A stretch of 64,000 nucleotides of DNA from positions 25,569,001-25,633,000 of the forward strand of contig CM069877.1 of assembly GCA_036172665.1 (NCBI GenBank), read 5' to 3'. This DNA comes from Prosopocoilus inquinatus (lineage: Eukaryota > Arthropoda > Insecta > Coleoptera > Lucanidae). The notes under the pieces were generated by a model. The model saw nothing but the letters and a program-made list of their open reading frames with translations, ran no database searches and was not told the origin of the DNA. The translations under genes and the position numbers were made by a program. Shown piece by piece: positions 36,901 to 49,294 of this stretch (within the stretch, counting starts at the first letter, position 1; every line of letters begins with the position of its first letter).

Positions 36901-38894
36901 AGGATCGATTAGATACATCACAGGAACAACGCTAATACGTGTTGTTTCGTTCAAAACTATTTCCAGCTTCTGCTGCGTCCGAAAACTTTGTATCTAACAT
37001 CAGAGTTACCGGAGTCCATCGAAACGTCAAATAACATGATAGATGAGTAAGGATCGATTACATACATCACAGGAACAACGCTAATGCGTGTTGTTTCATT
37101 TAAAACTATTTCCAGCTTCTGCTGCGTCCGAGAACATCGTATCTCACATCAGAGTTACTGGAGTACATCGAAACGTCAAATAACCTGATAGATAAGTAAG
37201 GATCGATTAGATACAGCACAGGAACATCGCTAATGCGTGTTGTTTCGTTTAAAACTATTTCTAGCTTCAGCTGCGTCCGAGAACTTCGTATCTCACATCA
37301 AAGTTACTGGAGTCCATCGAAACGCCAAATAACATGATAGATGAGTAAGGATCGATTAGATACATCACAGGAACAACGCTAATGCGTGTTGTTTCGTTTA
37401 AAACTATTTCCAGCTTCTGCTGCATCCGAAAATTTCGTATCTCACATTAGAGTTACTGGAGTCCATCGAAACGTCAAATAACATGATAGATGAGTAAGGA
37501 TCGATTAGATACATCACAGGAACAACGCTAATACGTGTTATTTCATTTAAAACTATTTCCAGCTTCAGCTGCGTCCGAGAACTTCGTGTCTCACATCAAA
37601 GTTACTGGAGTCCATCGAAACGCCAAATAAGATAGTAGATAAGTAAGGATCGATTAGATACATCACAGGAACAACGCTAATACGTGTTGTTTCGTTCAAA
37701 ACTATTTCCAGCTTCTGCTGCGTCCGAAAACTTCATATCTCACATCTGAGTTACTGTTGTCCGTTGAAACGTCAAATAACATGATAGATGAGTAAGGATC
37801 GATTAGATACATCACAGGAACAACGCTAATGCGTGTTGTTTCGTTTAAAACTATGTCTAGCTTCAGCTGCGTCCGAGAACTTCGTATCTCACATCAAAGT
37901 TACTGGAGTCCATCGAAACGTCAAATAACATGACAGATGAGTAAGGATCGATTAGATACATCACAGGAACAACGCTAATGCGTGTTGTTTCGTTTAATAC
38001 TATTTCCAACTTCTGCTGCGTCCGAAAATTTCGTATCTCACATTAGAGTTACTGGAGTCCATCGAAACGTCAAATAACATGATAGGTGAGTAAGGATCGA
38101 TTAGATACATCACAGGAACAACGCTAATACGTGTTGTTTCATTTAAAACTATTTCCAGCTTCTGCTGCGTCCGAGAACATCGTATCTCACATCAGAGTTA
38201 CTGGAGTCCATCGAAACGTCAAATAACCTGATAGATAAGTAAGGATCGATTAGATACAGCACAGGAACAACGCTAATGCGTGTTGTTTCGTTTAAAACTA
38301 TTTCTAGCTTCAGCTGCGTCCGAGAACTTCGTATCTCACATCAAAGTTACTGGAGTCCATCGAAACGCCAAATAACATGATAGATGAGTAAGGATCGATT
38401 AGATACATCACAGGAACAACGCTAATGCGTGTTGTTTCGTTTAAAACTATTTCCAGCTTCTGCTGCGTCCGAAAATTTCGTATCTCACATTAGAGTTACT
38501 GGAGTCCATCGAAAGGTCAAATAACACGATAGATAAGTAAGGATCGATTAGATACATCACAGGAACAACGCTGATACGTGTTGTTTCGTTCAAAACTATT
38601 TCCAGCTTCTGCTGCGTCCGAAAACTTTGTATCTCACATCAGAGTTACCGGAGTCAATCCAAACGTCAAATAACATGATAGATGAGTAAGGATCGATTAG
38701 ATACATCACAGGAACAACGCTAATGCGTGTTGTTTCATTTAAAACTATTTCCAGCTCCCGCTGCGTCCAAAAACTTCGTATCTCACATCAGAGTTACTAG
38801 AGTCCATCCAAACGCCAAATAACATTATAAATGAGTAAGGATCGATTAGATACATCACAGGAACGACGCTAATGCGTGTTGTTTCGTTTAAAAC
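33978..38894. repeat. Shortened third copy (C) of the 59-mer
   Basis: Copy C starts with the same junction monomer as A and B and follows B at an offset of 8,791 bp for about 900 bp. It then lacks nine monomers (1,341 bp), so the tatgtct monomer lies at 35021, 7,450 bp after that in B. The order aaaacgtcg, tctag, ccaac, aattcg, actttg, tcatacc, tatgtct matches 5069-5963. Two rounds of the 19-mer follow (35021 and 37852). Private bases include gttgttcg near 34927, ctaaagcg near 35146 and gataggtgag near 38083. After 38.9 kb it follows a different path, toward the gcccctg monomer at 40683. Confidence 0.82.
35021..37851. repeat. 19-monomer HOR (2,831 bp), copy in C
   Basis: This runs from tatgtctagc at 35021 to the fusion monomer ending at 37851 and is followed by another round from 37852. 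In this third block both rounds carry the rare acgacgc (36032 and 38863), whereas in copies A and B only the first round does. The second round runs past the usual exit and ends at 40682 without the fusion, leading to the gcccctg monomer. Confidence 0.85.
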
Positions 38895-41800
38895 TATTTC
38901 TAGCTTCAGCTGCGTCCGAGAACTTCGTATCTCACATCAAAGTTACTGGAGTCCATCGAAACGTCAAATAACATGACAGATGAGTAAGGATCGATTAGAT
39001 ACATCACAGGAACAACGCTAATGCGTGTTGTTTCGTTTAAAACTATTTCCAACTTCTGCTGCGTCCGAAAATTTCGTATCTCACATTAGAGTTACTGGAG
39101 TCCATCGAAACGTCAAATAACATGATAGATGAGTAAGGATCGATTAGATACATCACAGGAACAACGCTAATACGTGTTATTTCATTTAAAACTATTTCCA
39201 GCTTCAGCTGCGTCCGAGAACTTCTTATCTCACATCAAAGTTACTGAAGTCCATCGAAACGCCAAATAACATAGTAGATAAGTAAGGATCGATTAGATAC
39301 ATCACAGGAACAACGCTAATACGTGTTGTTTCGTTCAAAACTATTTCCAGCTTCTGCTGCGTCCGAAAACTTTGTATCTTACATCAGAGTTACCGGAGTC
39401 CATCCAAACGCCAAATAACATTATAAATGAGTAAGGATCGATTAGATACATCACAGGAAGAACGCTAATGCGTGTTGTTTCGTTTAAAACTATTTCCAGT
39501 TTCTGCTGCGTCCGAAAACTTCATACCTCACATCTGAGTTACTGTTGTCCGTTGAAACGTCAAATAACATGATAGATGAGTAAGGATCGATTAGATACAT
39601 CACAGGAACAACGCTAATGCGTTTTGTTTCGTTTAAAACTATTTCTAGTTTCTGCTGCGTCCGAAAATTTCGTATCTCACATTAGAGTTACTGGAGTCCA
39701 TCGAAACGTCAAATAACATGATAGATGAGTAAGGATCGATTAGATACATCACAGGAACAACGCTAATACGTGTTGTTTCGTTCAAAACTATTTCCAGCTT
39801 CTGCTGCGTCCGAAAACTTTGTATCTAACATCAGAGTTACCGGAGTCCATCGAAACGTCAAATAACATGATAGATGAGTAAGGATCGATTACATACATCA
39901 CAGGAACAACGCTAATGCGTGTTGTTTCATTTAAAACTATTTCCAGCTTCTGCTGCGTCCGAGAACATCGTATCTCACATCAGAGTTACTGGAGTACATC
40001 GAAACGTCAAATAACCTGATAGATAAGTAAGGATCGATTAGATACAGCACAGGAACATCGCTAATGCGTGTTGTTTCGTTTAAAACTATTTCTAGCTTCA
40101 GCTGCGTCCGAGAACTTCGTATCTCACATCAAAGTTACTGGAGTCCATCGAAACGCCAAATAACATGATAGATGAGTAAGGATCGATTAGATACATCACA
40201 GGAACAACGCTAATGCGTGTTGTTTCGTTTAAAACTATTTCCAGCTTCTGCTGCATCCGAAAATTTCGTATCTCACATTAGAGTTACTGGAGTCCATCGA
40301 AACGTCAAATAACATGATAGATGAGTAAGGATCGATTAGATACATCACAGGAACAACGCTAATACGTGTTATTTCATTTAAAACTATTTCCAGCTTCAGC
40401 TGCGTCCGAGAACTTCGTGTCTCACATCAAAGTTACTGGAGTCCATCGAAACGCCAAATAAGATAGTAGATAAGTAAGGATCGATTAGATACATCACAGG
40501 AACAACGCTAATACGTGTTGTTTCGTTCAAAACTATTTCCAGCTTCTGCTGCGTCCGAAAACTTCATATCTCACATCTGAGTTACTGGAGTCCGTTGAAA
40601 CGTCAAATAACATAGTAGATAAGTAAGGATCGATTAGATACTTCACAGGAACAACGCTAATTCGTGTTGTTTCGTTCAAAACTATTTCCAGCCCCTGTTG
40701 AGTTCGAGAACTTCGTATCTCACATCAGCGTTACTGGAGTCCGTTGAGACACGTCAAATAACATAGTAGATAAGTAAGGATCGACTAGATAAATTACAGG
40801 AATAACGCTAATACGTGCTGTTTCGTTCAAAACTATATCCAGCTTCTGCTGCGTCTGAGAACTTCGTATCTCACATCAGCGTTACTGGAGTCCGTTCAAA
40901 CGTCAAATAACATAATAGATAAGTAAGGATCGATTAGATACATCACAGGAACAACGCTAATACGTGTTGTTTCGTTCAAAACTATTTCCAGCTTCTGCTG
41001 AGTCCTAGAACTTCTATCTCACATCAGAGTTACTGGAGTGCGTTGAAACGCCAAATAACATGATAGATGAGTGAGGATCGATTAGATACATCACAGGAAC
41101 AACGCTAATACGTGTTGTTTCGTTCAAAACTATTTCCAGCTTCTGCTGCGTCCGAAAACTTTGTATCTCACATCAGAGTTACCGGAGTCCATCCAAACGT
41201 CAAATAACATGATAGATGAGTAAGGATCGATTAGATACATCACAGGAACAACGCTAATGCGTGTTGTTTCATTTAAAACTATTTCCAGCTCCCGCTGCGT
41301 CCAAAAACTTCGTATCTCACATCAGAGTTACTAGAGTCCATCGAAACGTCAAATAACATGATAGATAAGTAAGGATCGATTAGATACAGCACAGGAACAA
41401 CGCTAATGCGTGTTGTTTCGTTTAAAACTATTTCCAGCTTCAGCTGCGTCCGAGAACTTCGTATCTCACATCAAAGTTATTGGAGTCCATCGAAACGCCA
41501 AATAACATGATAGATGAGTAAGGATCGATTAGATACATCACAGGAACAACGCTAATGCGTGTTGTTTCGTTTAAAACTATTTCTAGCTTCAGCTGCGTCC
41601 GAGAACTTTGTATCTCACATCAGAGTTACCGGAGTCCATCCAAACGCCAAATAACATTATAGATGAGTAAGGATCGATTAGATACATCACAGGAACAACG
41701 CTAATGCGTGTTGTTTCGTTTAAAACTATTTCCAGTTTCTGCTGCGTCCGAAAACTTCATATCTCACATCTGAGTTACTGTTGTCCGTTGAAACGTCAAA

Positions 41801-43150
41801 TAACATGATAGATGAGTAAGGATCGATTAGAAACATCACAGGAACAACGCTAATGCGTGTTGTTTCGTTCAAAACTATTTCCAGCTTCTGCTGCGTCCGA
41901 GAACTTCGTATCTCACATCAAAGTTACTGGAGTCCATCGAAACGCCAAATAACATGATAGATGAGTAAGGATCGATTACATACATCACAGGAACAACGCT
42001 AATACGTGTTGTTTCGTTTAAAACTATTTCCAGCTTCTGCTGCGTCCGAAAACGTCGTATCTCACATCAGAGTTACTGGAGTCCATCGAAACGTCAAATA
42101 ACCTCATAGATAAGTAAGGATCGATTAGATACAGCACAGGAACAACGCTAATGCGTGTTGTTTCGTTTAAAACTATTTCTAGCTTCAGCTGCGTCCGAGA
42201 ACTTCGTATCTCACATCAAAGTTACTGGAGTCCATCGAGACGCCAAATAACATGACAGATGAGTAAGGATCGATTAGATACATCACAGGAACAACGCTAA
42301 TGCGTGTTGTTTCGTTTAAAAGTATTTCCAACTTCTGCTGCGTCCGAAAATTTCTTATCTCACATTAGAGTTACTGGAGTCCATCGAAACGTCAAATAAC
42401 ATGATAGATGAGTAAGGATCGATTAGATACATCACAGGAACAACGCTAATACGTGTTATTTCATTTAAAACTATTTCCAGCTTCAGCTGCGTCCGAGAAC
42501 TTCGTATCTCACATCAAAGTTACTGAAGTCCATCGAAACGCCAAATAACATAGTAGATAAGTAAGGATCGATTAGATACATCACAGGAACAACGCTAATA
42601 CGTGTTGTTTCGTTCAAAACTATTTCCAGCTTCTGCTGTGTCCGAAAACTTTGTATCTCACATCAGAGTTACCGGAGTCCATCCAAACGCCAAATAACAT
42701 TATAAATGAGTAAGGATCGATTAGATACATCACAGGAACAACGCTAATGCGTGTTGTTTCGTTTAAAACTATTTCCAGTTTCTGCTGCGTCCGAAAACTT
42801 CATACCTCACATCTGAGTTACTGTTGTCCGTTGAAACGTCAAATAACATGATAGATGAGTAAGGATCGATTAGATGCATCACAGGAACAACGCTAATGCG
42901 TGTTGTTTCGTTTAAAACTATGTCTAGCTTCAGCTGCGTCCGAGAACTTCGTATCTCACATCAAAGTTACTGGAGTCCATCGAAACGTCAAATAACATGA
43001 CAGATGAGTAAGGATCGATTAGATACATCACAGGAACAACGCTAATGCGTGTTGTTTCGTTTAAAACTATTTCCAACTTCTGCTGCGTCCGAAAATTTCG
43101 TATCTCACATTAGAGTTACTGGAGTCCATCGAAACGTCAAATAACATGAT
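38895..43150. repeat. 34-monomer-spaced duplication, copy M1
   Basis: About 4.26 kb from 38895 is repeated from 43962 at an offset of 5,067 bp (34 x 149 plus 1). Shared markers are the cttcttatc monomer (39225/44292), the gcccctg monomer (40683/45750), the cttctatc allele (41011/46078), the aaaacgtcg monomer (42025/47092), the rare cgagacgcc (42236/47303), aaaagtatttcc and the tatgtct monomer (42919/47986). M1 contains a chimeric monomer at 41578-41726 that differs from M2. The copies separate after about 43150/48217. Confidence 0.82.
41578..41726 (+). repeat. Chimeric monomer in M1
   Basis: It begins tctagcttcagctgcgtccgagaac as the catcaaag type but continues tttgtatctcacatcagag, accgg and tatagatgag from the actttg type. 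The corresponding monomer in M2 (from 46645) is an ordinary catcaaag monomer with aaattacatg, so this exchange happened after or during the M1/M2 duplication. The switch falls near monomer positions 25-35. Confidence 0.7.
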
Positions 43151-43961
43151 AGATAAGTAAGGATCGATTAGATACAGCACAGGAACAACGCTAATGCGTG
43201 TTGTTTCGTTTAAAACTATTTCTAGCTTCAGCTGCGTCCGAGAACTTCGTATCTCACATCAAAGTTACTGGAGTCCATCGAAACGCCAAATAACATGATA
43301 GATGAGTAAGGATCGATTAGATACATCACAGGAACAACGCTAATGCGTGTTGTTTCGTTTAAAACTATTTCCAGCTTCTGCTGCGTCCGAAAATTTCGTA
43401 TCTCACATTAGAGTTACTGGAGTCCATCGAAAGGTCAAATAACACGATAGATAAGTAAGGATCGATTAGATACATCACAGGAACAACGCTGATACGTGTT
43501 GTTTCGTTCAAAACTATTTCCAGCTTCTGCTGCGTCCGAAAACTTTGTATCTCACATCAGAGTTACCGGAGTCAATCCAAACGTCAAATAACATGATAGA
43601 TGAGTAAGGATCGATTAGATACATCACAGGAACAACGCTAATGCGTGTTGTTTCATTTAAAACTATTTCCAGCTCCCGCTGCGTCCAAAAACTTCGTATC
43701 TCACATCAGAGTTACTAGAGTCCATCCAAACGCCAAATAACATTATAAATGAGTAAGGATCGATTAGATACATCACAGGAACAACGCTAATGCGTGTTGT
43801 TTCGTTTAAAACTATTTCCAGTTTCTGCTGCGTCCGAAAACTTCATACCTCACATCTGAGTTACTGTTGTCCGTTGAAACGTCAAATAACATGATAGATG
43901 AGTAAGGATCGATTAGATACATCACAGGAACAACGCTAATGCGTGTTGTTTCGTTTAAAAC

Positions 43962-46900
43962 TATTTCTAGCTTCAGCTGCGTCCGAGAACTTCGTATCTC
44001 ACATCAAAGTTACTGGAGTCCATCGAAACGTCAAATAACATGACAGATGAGTAAGGATCGATTAGATACATCACAGGAACAACGCTAATGCGTGTTGTTT
44101 CGTTTAAAACTATTTCCAACTTCTGCTGCGTCCGAAAATTTCGTATCTCACATTAGAGTTACTGGAGTCCATCGAAACGTCAAATAACATGATAGATGAG
44201 TAAGGATCGATTAGATACATCACAGGAACAACGCTAATACGTGTTATTTCATTTAAAACTATTTCCAGCTTCAGCTGCGTCCGAGAACTTCTTATCTCAC
44301 ATCAAAGTTACTGAAGTCCATCGAAACGCCAAATAACATAGTAGATAAGTAAGGATCGATTAGATACATCACAGGAACAACGCTAATACGTGTTGTTTCG
44401 TTCAAAACTATTTCCAGCTTCTGCTGCGTCCGAAAACTTTGTATCTTACATCAGAGTTACCGGAGTCCATCCAAACGCCAAATAACATTATAAATGAGTA
44501 AGGATCGATTAGATACATCACAGGAAGAACGCTAATGCGTGTTGTTTCGTTTAAAACTATTTCCAGTTTCTGCTGCGTCCGAAAACTTCATACCTCACAT
44601 CTGAGTTACTGTTGTCCGTTGAAACGTCAAATAACATGATAGATGAGTAAGGATCGATTAGATACATCACAGGAACAACGCTAATGCGTTTTGTTTCGTT
44701 TAAAACTATTTCTAGCTTCTGCTGCGTCCGAAAATTTCGTATCTCACATTAGAGTTACTGGAGTCCATCGAAACGTCAAATAACATGATAGATGAGTAAG
44801 GATCGATTAGATACATCACAGGAACAACGCTAATACGTGTTGTTTCGTTCAAAACTATTTCCAGCTTCTGCTGCGTCCGAAAACTTTGTATCTAACATCA
44901 GAGTTACCGGAGTCCATCGAAACGTCAAATAACATGATAGATGAGTAAGGATCGATTACATACATCACAGGAACAACGCTAATGCGTGTTGTTTCATTTA
45001 AAACTATTTCCAGCTTCTGCTGCGTCCGAGAACATCGTATCTCACATCAGAGTTACTGGAGTACATCGAAACGTCAAATAACCTGATAGATAAGTAAGGA
45101 TCGATTAGATACAGCACAGGAACATCGCTAATGCGTGTTGTTTCGTTTAAAACTATTTCTAGCTTCAGCTGCGTCCGAGAACTTCGTATCTCACATCAAA
45201 GTTACTGGAGTCCATCGAAACGCCAAATAACATGATAGATGAGTAAGGATCGATTAGATACATCACAGGAACAACGCTAATGCGTGTTGTTTCGTTTAAA
45301 ACTATTTCCAGCTTCTGCTGCATCCGAAAATTTCGTATCTCACATTAGAGTTACTGGAGTCCATCGAAACGTCAAATAACATGATAGATGAGTAAGGATC
45401 GATTAGATACATCACAGGAACAACGCTAATACGTGTTATTTCATTTAAAACTATTTCCAGCTTCAGCTGCGTCCGAGAACTTCGTGTCTCACATCAAAGT
45501 TACTGGAGTCCATCGAAACGCCAAATAAGATAGTAGATAAGTAAGGATCGATTAGATACATCACAGGAACAACGCTAATACGTGTTGTTTCGTTCAAAAC
45601 TATTTCCAGCTTCTGCTGCGTCCGAAAACTTCATATCTCACATCTGAGTTACTGGAGTCCGTTGAAACGTCAAATAACATAGTAGATAAGTAAGGATCGA
45701 TTAGATACTTCACAGGAACAACGCTAATTCGTGTTGTTTCGTTCAAAACTATTTCCAGCCCCTGTTGAGTTCGAGAACTTCGTATCTCACATCAGCGTTA
45801 CTGGAGTCCGTTGAGACACGTCAAATAACATAGTAGATAAGTAAGGATCGACTAGATAAATTACAGGAATAACGCTAATACGTGCTGTTTCGTTCAAAAC
45901 TATATCCAGCTTCTGCTGCGTCTGAGAACTTCGTATCTCACATCAGCGTTACTGGAGTCCGTTCAAACGTCAAATAACATAATAGATAAGTAAGGATCGA
46001 TTAGATACATCACAGGAACAACGCTAATACGTGTTGTTTCGTTCAAAACTATTTCCAGCTTCTGCTGAGTCCTAGAACTTCTATCTCACATCAGAGTTAC
46101 TGGAGTGCGTTGAAACGCCAAATAACATGATAGATGAGTGAGGATCGATTAGATACATCACAGGAACAACGCTAATACGTGTTGTTTCGTTCAAAACTAT
46201 TTCCAGCTTCTGCTGCGTCCGAAAACTTTGTATCTCACATCAGAGTTACCGGAGTCCATCCAAACGTCAAATAACATGATAGATGAGTAAGGATCGATTA
46301 GATACATCACAGGAACAACGCTAATGCGTGTTGTTTCATTTAAAACTATTTCCAGCTCCCGCTGCGTCCAAAAACTTCGTATCTCACATCAGAGTTACTA
46401 GAGTCCATCGAAACGTCAAATAACATGATAGATAAGTAAGGATCGATTAGATACAGCACAGGAACAACGCTAATGCGTGTTGTTTCGTTTAAAACTATTT
46501 CCAGCTTCAGCTGCGTCCGAGAACTTCGTATCTCACATCAAAGTTATTGGAGTCCATCGAAACGCCAAATAACATGATAGATGAGTAAGGATCGATTAGA
46601 TACATCACAGGAACAACGCTAATGCGTGTTGTTTCGTTTAAAACTATTTCTAGCTTCAGCTGCGTCCGAGAACTTCGTATCTCACATCAAAGTTACTGGA
46701 GTCCATCGAAACGCCAAATTACATGATAGATGAGTAAGGATCGATTAGATACATCACAGGAACAACGCTAATGCGTGTTGTTTCGTTTAAAACTATTTCC
46801 AACTTCTGCTGCGTCCGAAAACTTCATATCTCACATCTGAGTTACTGTTGTCCGTTGAAACGTCAAATAACATGATAGATGAGTAAGGATCGATTAGAAA

Positions 46901-48217
46901 CATCACAGGAACAACGCTAATGCGTGTTGTTTCGTTCAAAACTATTTCCAGCTTCTGCTGCGTCCGAGAACTTCGTATCTCACATCAAAGTTACTGGAGT
47001 CCATCGAAACGCCAAATAACATGATAGATGAGTAAGGATCGATTACATACATCACAGGAACAACGCTAATACGTGTTGTTTCGTTTAAAACTATTTCCAG
47101 CTTCTGCTGCGTCCGAAAACGTCGTATCTCACATCAGAGTTACTGGAGTCCATCGAAACGTCAAATAACCTCATAGATAAGTAAGGATCGATTAGATACA
47201 GCACAGGAACAACGCTAATGCGTGTTGTTTCGTTTAAAACTATTTCTAGCTTCAGCTGCGTCCGAGAACTTCGTATCTCACATCAAAGTTACTGGAGTCC
47301 ATCGAGACGCCAAATAACATGACAGATGAGTAAGGATCGATTAGATACATCACAGGAACAACGCTAATGCGTGTTGTTTCGTTTAAAAGTATTTCCAACT
47401 TCTGCTGCGTCCGAAAATTTCTTATCTCACATTAGAGTTACTGGAGTCCATCGAAACGTCAAATAACATGATAGATGAGTAAGGATCGATTAGATACATC
47501 ACAGGAACAACGCTAATACGTGTTATTTCATTTAAAACTATTTCCAGCTTCAGCTGCGTCCGAGAACTTCGTATCTCACATCAAAGTTACTGAAGTCCAT
47601 CGAAACGCCAAATAACATAGTAGATAAGTGAGGATCGATTAGATACATCACAGGAACAACGCTAATACGTGTTGTGTCGTTCAAAACTATTTCCAGCTTC
47701 TGCTGCGTCCGAAAACTTTGTATCTCACATCAGAGTTACCGGAGTCCATCCAAACGCCAAATAACATTATAAATGAGTAAGGATCGATTAGATACATCAC
47801 AGGAACAACGCTAATGCGTGTTGTTTCGTTTAAAACTATTTCCAGTTTCTGCTGCGTCCGAAAACTTCATACCTCACATCTGAGTTACTGTTGTCCGTTG
47901 AAACGTCAAATAACATGATAGATGAGTAAGGATCGATTAGATACATCACAGGAACAACGCTAATGCGTGTTGTTTCGTTTAAAACTATGTCTAGCTTCAG
48001 CTGCGTCCGAGAACTTCGTATCTCACATCAAAGTTACTGGAGTCCATCGAAACGTCAAATAACATGACAGATGAGTAAGGATCGATTAGATACATCACAG
48101 GAACAACGCTAATGCGTGTTGTTTCGTTTAAAACTATTTCCAACTTCTGCTGCGTCCGAAAATTTCGTATCTCACATTAGAGTTACTGGAGTCCATCGAA
48201 ACGTCAAATAACATGAT
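43962..48217. repeat. 34-monomer-spaced duplication, copy M2
   Basis: Second copy of the 38895-43150 block, carrying the same rare markers. It has private changes, for example gataagtgagg and gttgtgtcg around 47625-47680 and a ccaac/tcatatc hybrid from 46794. Downstream, from 48.2 kb, it enters a mosaic of types that resembles parts of the 19-mer (gagaacatcg, gaaaggtcaaataacacg, gctcccgctg). Confidence 0.82.
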
Positions 48218-48880
48218 AGATGAGTAAGGATCGATTAGATACATCACAGGAACAACGCTAATACGTGTTGTTTCATTTAAAACTATTTCCAGCTTCTGCT
48301 GCGTCCGAGAACATCGTATCTCACATCAGAGTTACTGGAGTCCATCGAAACGTCAAATAACCTGATAGATAAGTAAGGATCGATTAGATACAGCACAGGA
48401 ACAACGCTAATGCGTGTTGTTTCGTTTAAAACTATTTCTAGCTTCAGCTGCGTCCGAGAACTTCGTATCTCACATCAAAGTTACTGGAGTCCATCGAAAC
48501 GCCAAATAACATGATAGATGAGTAAGGATCGATTAGATACATCACAGGAACAACGCTAATGCGTGTTGTTTCGTTTAAAACTATTTCCAGCTTCTGCTGC
48601 GTCCGAAAATTTCGTATCTCACATTAGAGTTACTGGAGTCCATCGAAAGGTCAAATAACACGATAGATAAGTAAGGATCGATTAGATACATCACAGGAAC
48701 AACGCTAATGCGTGTTGTTTCATTTAAAACTATTTCCAGCTCCCGCTGCGTCCAAAAACTTCGTATCTCACATCAGAGTTACTAGAGTCCATCCAAACGC
48801 CAAATAACATTATAAATGAGTAAGGATCGATTAGATACATCACAGGAACAACGCTAATGCGTGTTGTTTCGTTTAAAACT

Positions 48881-49178
48881 ATTTCCAGTTTCTGCTGCGT
48901 CCGAAAACTTCATACCTCACATCTGAGTTACTGTTGTCCGTTGAAACGTCAAATAACATGATAGATGAGTAAGGATCGATTAGATACATCACAGGAACAA
49001 CGCTAATGCGTGTTGTTTCGTTTAAAACTATTTCCAGTTTCTGCTGCGTCCGAAAACTTCATACCTCACATCTGAGTTACTGTTGTCCGTTGAAACGTCA
49101 AATAACATGATAGATGAGTAAGGATCGATTAGATACATCACAGGAACAACGCTAATGCGTTTTGTTTCGTTTAAAACT
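48881..49178. repeat. Tandem duplication of one monomer type
   Basis: Two consecutive monomers, starting at 48881 and 49030, are both of the agtttctgctg/tcatacc/actgttg type, which elsewhere is followed by a different type. This is a plain single-monomer tandem duplication and the smallest such event I noticed. Confidence 0.75.
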
Positions 49179-49264
49179 ATTTCTAGCTTCTGCTGCGTCC
49201 GAAAATTTCGTATCTCACATTAGAGTTACTGGAGTCCATCGAAACGTCAAATAACATGATAGAT

Positions 49265-49294
49265 GAGTAAGGATCGATTGAGTAAGGATCGATT
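49265..49294. repeat. Unique 15-bp direct duplication inside a monomer
   Basis: The 15 bases gagtaaggatcgatt occur twice in a row, making that monomer 164 bp. It is the largest departure from 149 bp in the window and occurs once, so it postdates the duplications around it. It duplicates most of the conserved box at monomer positions 89-108. Confidence 0.92.
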
